Source: CBDDKS01 sp965230335 (GTDB taxonomy: Bacteria; Pseudomonadota; Gammaproteobacteria; Enterobacterales; Kangiellaceae). Taken from it: 64,000 nt of DNA. The stretch's first letter is position 1; each line of letters begins with the position of its first letter. Position numbers and translations under genes: made by a program. Below the pieces are notes generated by a model. The model saw only the letters and a program-made list of their open reading frames with translations, did not search any database and was not told the origin of the DNA. Positions 61,337 through 64,000 of the stretch are shown one piece after another. The stretch is from positions 1,736,001-1,800,000 of the forward strand of contig CBDDKS010000006.1 of the NCBI GenBank assembly GCA_965230335.1, read 5' to 3'.

Positions 61337-62023
61337 GTGAAAGCAGAACAGAGCCTTATTGTACGTCAACTTAATCGCATGCCTTACGAACCCGTATGGC
61401 AAGCCATGTCTCAATTTACCAGTCACAGACAGAAAGAAACGATCGATGAAATTTGGTTGGTAGAACATGATCCTGTGTTTACACAGGGACAAGCCGGGCG
61501 TTCTGAACATCTGCTCAATATTGGTCATATTCCTCTTGTGCAGGTCGATAGGGGAGGGCAGGTGACCTATCATGGACCTGGCCAACAGGTTGTTTATTGT
61601 TTATTGGATTTAAAACGTTTAGGTTATGGTGTCAGAGAATTGGTCTCCCGTTTGGAGCAAGCTATTGTTGCATTATTGGTAGAGTTTTCGATTCCTGCAC
61701 GGCCAAGGGTGGATGCGCCTGGTGTCTATTTACACAAACCTGGTGAGCCTGATGATGGTGCAAAAATATGTTCATTAGGATTGCGTATTCGCAAGGGCTG
61801 TAGCTTTCATGGCCTGGCATTAAATGTTTGTATGGATCTTGTGCCGTTTGAACGTATAAATCCCTGTGGTTTTCAAGGACTTAAAGTGACACAAGTCAAA
61901 GATCAGGGTGGACCGGATAGTGTAAAGCAGGTTGAAGCGCCATTAATTCATCAGCTCATGCAACATTTGGGTTATAATAACAAGTTGTATGATAATGACT
62001 TGCCTGTGATAAAAAGTAGTTGA
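61337..62023 (+). CDS. lipB: Octanoyltransferase LipB
   Basis: Moves octanoyl from acyl carrier protein to lipoyl domains. About 228 residues: DEIWLVEHDPVFTQGQAG, DRGGQVTYHGPGQQVVYCLLDLK, PRVDAPGVYL, catalytic Lys-Cys set in KICSLGLRIRKGCSFHGLALN and NPCGF. The GTG at 61337, one base after the ybeD stop, gives the N-terminus expected by alignment with E. coli; ATG 61316 is an alternative. Feeds LipA downstream. Confidence 0.95.
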   Translation: MKAEQSLIVRQLNRMPYEPVWQAMSQFTSHRQKETIDEIWLVEHDPVFTQGQAGRSEHLLNIGHIPLVQVDRGGQVTYHGPGQQVVYCLLDLKRLGYGVRELVSRLEQAIVALLVEFSIPARPRVDAPGVYLHKPGEPDDGAKICSLGLRIRKGCSFHGLALNVCMDLVPFERINPCGFQGLKVTQVKDQGGPDSVKQVEAPLIHQLMQHLGYNNKLYDNDLPVIKSS

Positions 62024-62040
62024 TTAAAGAGTAATAACCT

Positions 62041-62994
62041 ATGGCCCGTGTGAGTATTGAACCTGGAAAAAAACTGCGTGGTGCAGAGAAAACAGCAAGA
62101 ATACCGGTAAAAATTGTACCGACTGAAGAAATGCCACGTAAACCGGACTGGATTCGTGTCCGTTTACCAAATGGTAATCAGGTTTCAAAAGTCAAGGATA
62201 TGCTACGTAATAAAAAACTGCACACAGTGTGCGAAGAAGCTTCTTGTCCGAACTTGCCGGAATGTTTTGGTCATGGTACCGCCACTTTTATGATATTAGG
62301 TGATGTGTGTACGCGACGATGCCCTTTCTGTGATGTTGCCCATGGTCGTCCGTTGGCACCGGATGTTCATGAACCCCAACATCTTGCTGAATCTGTGGCC
62401 AGTATGAAATTAAAGTACGTGGTGATTACCTCGGTTGACAGGGATGATTTAAGAGATGGCGGAGCGCAGCATTTTGTGGATTGTATTCAAGCAGTAAGAA
62501 AACAATCGCCACACACTAAAATTGAAATTTTAGTGCCGGATTTTCGCGGGAGAATGGATAAAGCATTGGATATATTGGGTGAGTCTTTGTCCGATGTATT
62601 TAATCATAATCTGGAAACAGTGCCCAGGTTATATCGACAGGCACGTCCTGGTGCAGATTATCAATGGTCGTTGGATTTGTTAAAACGACATAAAGAAGCT
62701 TTTCCTCATGTATTAACCAAATCGGGTTTAATGATTGGCCTGGGAGAAAGCAACGAAGAAATTATTGAGGTCATGGGAGATTTAAGAAACCATCAGGTCG
62801 ATATGTTAACCCTTGGTCAATATCTGCAACCCAGCAAGCATCATCATCCGGTTTTACGTTTTATGCCACCAGCAGAGTTTGATGAATTAGGTGATATTGC
62901 AAAAGACATGGGATTCACACATGTTGCCAGTGGCCCTATGGTGCGTTCATCTTATCATGCTGATAAACAGGCAGCCGGTGAAAAAGTCGTTTAA
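62041..62994 (+). CDS. lipA: Lipoyl synthase LipA
   Basis: 317-residue radical SAM enzyme that inserts two sulfurs into protein-bound octanoyl. The auxiliary cluster motif is CEEASCPNLPECF and the radical SAM motif is CTRRCPFC. DRDDLRDGGAQHF, HNLETVPRLY and RSSYHADKQ complete the family pattern. The stop codon lies in a weak inverted repeat (AATCTA-aaa-TAGATT) shared with the convergent gene at 63007. Confidence 0.97.
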   Translation: MARVSIEPGKKLRGAEKTARIPVKIVPTEEMPRKPDWIRVRLPNGNQVSKVKDMLRNKKLHTVCEEASCPNLPECFGHGTATFMILGDVCTRRCPFCDVAHGRPLAPDVHEPQHLAESVASMKLKYVVITSVDRDDLRDGGAQHFVDCIQAVRKQSPHTKIEILVPDFRGRMDKALDILGESLSDVFNHNLETVPRLYRQARPGADYQWSLDLLKRHKEAFPHVLTKSGLMIGLGESNEEIIEVMGDLRNHQVDMLTLGQYLQPSKHHHPVLRFMPPAEFDELGDIAKDMGFTHVASGPMVRSSYHADKQAAGEKVV

Positions 62995-63006
62995 TCTAAA
63001 ATAGAT

Positions 63007-64000
63007 TTAAAAACTAAAACTGGCTCCAATATTGAAACTGTTTCTGTCAAATCCGTAAATATCGTCAATGGAAGATTGGTTATCTGTTGAATTAAACTCG
63101 CTGTAGATCATCCATTGTTTTTGCGACCAGGATAATCTTAATCTTAGATTCAAACGATCATCTTTTCGTCGTTCAACTCTAATGATAACATCATTCGTAT
63201 CAGTAAAACGATGTTCATCGGCATATCGACTGGTTTGATAATTAATATAAGTAGAGAATTGCCAGGAGGGAGAAAAAAAGACAATGTTTCGAAGGTATAT
63301 GGCATGTCGTGTAGGAGAGTAGCTGGTAAAAGCATTGCCATTTTCAAGATCGTCTCGGTCTTCTTGTGTAAATCGATAACCAATAGACCAGGAAGTTGTT
63401 TTTGGTTCACGTTGATTCCATGATAAATCCAATTGATAACTGCTACCTTCGAACTGATCAAAATTAGCGTTCTGGCTTGAGATAGTACGGTGGTTGGTTT
63501 TTAGTAACCAGTGACGTTTATCACTGAGTTGTGTTAACCAACTAAAGTTGATTTTTATCGTATTTAAATAAGCCGTTCCATTGAGATTGGTTGTTTCATA
63601 ACTAAGTCCTGTCAACCAATAACCTGATGATATTACAAAACGTTTATTGAGTTCTATCAGATACAGATCTAAGTCATATTCATCAACCGTGTCATAGTTT
63701 GATTGGAAATAGAGTCCTGTAAAGTGCCAGGCATTATTTTTGATAGCTCGACTTTGCCAATGTGTGGTGAAGGATAATTCCGTAAAAGTATCTGAATCTT
63801 CAGTGGCTATATCATTAACAATATTAATGACCTGATCGTCATGACCCAATGAAAAATCTAAACTATTAAACCAGCGGGATGGATTCTTTTTAAGTATTTT
63901 TTTCTTTGAAGAGAAACCTAATAATATGTCTATTTGTTCTTCAGCAGCAAAAACAAGTTCAAACTCAGCATCAGGATTTTCTGAAATCTCCTCAAAGTAT
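63007..64000 (-). CDS. Outer-membrane beta-barrel protein (N-terminal part beyond the window)
   Basis: The frame is open from its stop at 63007 to the window end, giving 330 or more C-terminal residues. The visible part alternates hydrophobic and polar residues in many strands (WHFTGLYFQSNYDTVDEYDLDLYLIELNKRF, SWSIGYRFTQEDRD, LRLRLSWSQKQWMIYSEF) and ends in GASFSF, a C-terminal Phe. An acidic segment (EEISENPDAEFELVF) precedes LDFSLGHDDQV, where the barrel appears to begin. The layout recalls TPR-plus-barrel export proteins, but the N-terminal domain is not visible, so I give no family name. Convergent with lipA. Confidence 0.7.
   Translation of the reverse strand, partial: YFEEISENPDAEFELVFAAEEQIDILLGFSSKKKILKKNPSRWFNSLDFSLGHDDQVINIVNDIATEDSDTFTELSFTTHWQSRAIKNNAWHFTGLYFQSNYDTVDEYDLDLYLIELNKRFVISSGYWLTGLSYETTNLNGTAYLNTIKINFSWLTQLSDKRHWLLKTNHRTISSQNANFDQFEGSSYQLDLSWNQREPKTTSWSIGYRFTQEDRDDLENGNAFTSYSPTRHAIYLRNIVFFSPSWQFSTYINYQTSRYADEHRFTDTNDVIIRVERRKDDRLNLRLRLSWSQKQWMIYSEFNSTDNQSSIDDIYGFDRNSFNIGASFSF

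Noticed and set aside
62993..63007. AATCTA-aaa-TAGATT between lipA and the beta-barrel gene as a bidirectional terminator
   Set aside because: The stem is short and AT-only with weak T-tracts; too little support to list.

Overview
The window is a chromosomal segment of an AT-rich gammaproteobacterium. Several gene orders match the classic gammaproteobacterial ones: ubiD-fre; yhbY/rlmE-ftsH-folP-glmM; pdxJ-acpS; nrdA-nrdB; leuS-lptE-holA-nadD-rsfS-rlmH-mrdA-mrdB-mltB-rlpA-dacA-(dat)-ybeD-lipB-lipA; and a Vibrio/Shewanella-style MSHA type IV pilus operon. TTG and GTG starts are frequent. NqrM and ApbE imply a Na+-pumping NADH:quinone oxidoreductase elsewhere in the genome, which fits a marine or brackish lifestyle. 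I cannot assign a genus. No rRNA, CRISPR array, prophage or intact transposase is visible.

Layout. 1-6.2 kb: ubiquinone genes (ubiD, cut by the window start, and fre), a DUF4197 lipoprotein, a PAS-GGDEF diguanylate cyclase, and a divergent protein in which a receiver domain is joined through a membrane segment to an extracytoplasmic domain. 5.9-11.6 kb: RNA modification, proteolysis, folate and cell-wall precursor genes. 11.8-25.6 kb: a looser region with a CBS protein, a spondin-domain protein, nqrM-apbE, a SIMPL protein, a 155-bp MITE-like element, an ABC exporter, a small beta-barrel protein with a perfect CRP-type site, a LpxL-type acyltransferase with an extra C-terminal region, tRNA-Met, a penicillin-acylase-family lipoprotein and two tail-anchored FHA proteins. 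25.7-31.6 kb: pdxJ-acpS, then class Ia ribonucleotide reductase behind a promoter that carries two NrdR-type boxes. 31.6-34.7 kb: four orphan membrane or lipoprotein genes bracketed by two 143-bp direct repeats. 35-45 kb: mshI-I2-J-K-L-M-N-E-G-F without any pilin gene. 45-47.8 kb: ArsR/SRPBCC, GST, ElyC and glutaredoxin. 47.9-63 kb: the long leuS-to-lipA cell-envelope cluster. The window ends inside an outer-membrane beta-barrel gene.

How the genes fit together. The strongest functional link inside the window is c-di-GMP: a diguanylate cyclase with an intact GGEEF site and I-site, and MshE, whose N-terminus holds two textbook 24-residue c-di-GMP-binding motifs. Cell elongation (MrdA, MrdB, MltB, RlpA, DacA, Dat), outer-membrane biogenesis (LptE, LpxL) and lipoylation (LipB, LipA) form a second theme.

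The most unusual signals are non-coding. One is a MITE-like element and scattered solo copies of its end sequence. Another is a family of hairpin-rich repeats, two long copies of which enclose the orphan membrane-protein cassette. The NrdR, CRP and ArsR-type regulatory sites are also clear. Start codons were chosen from Shine-Dalgarno spacing and family length, and uncertain ones are stated.
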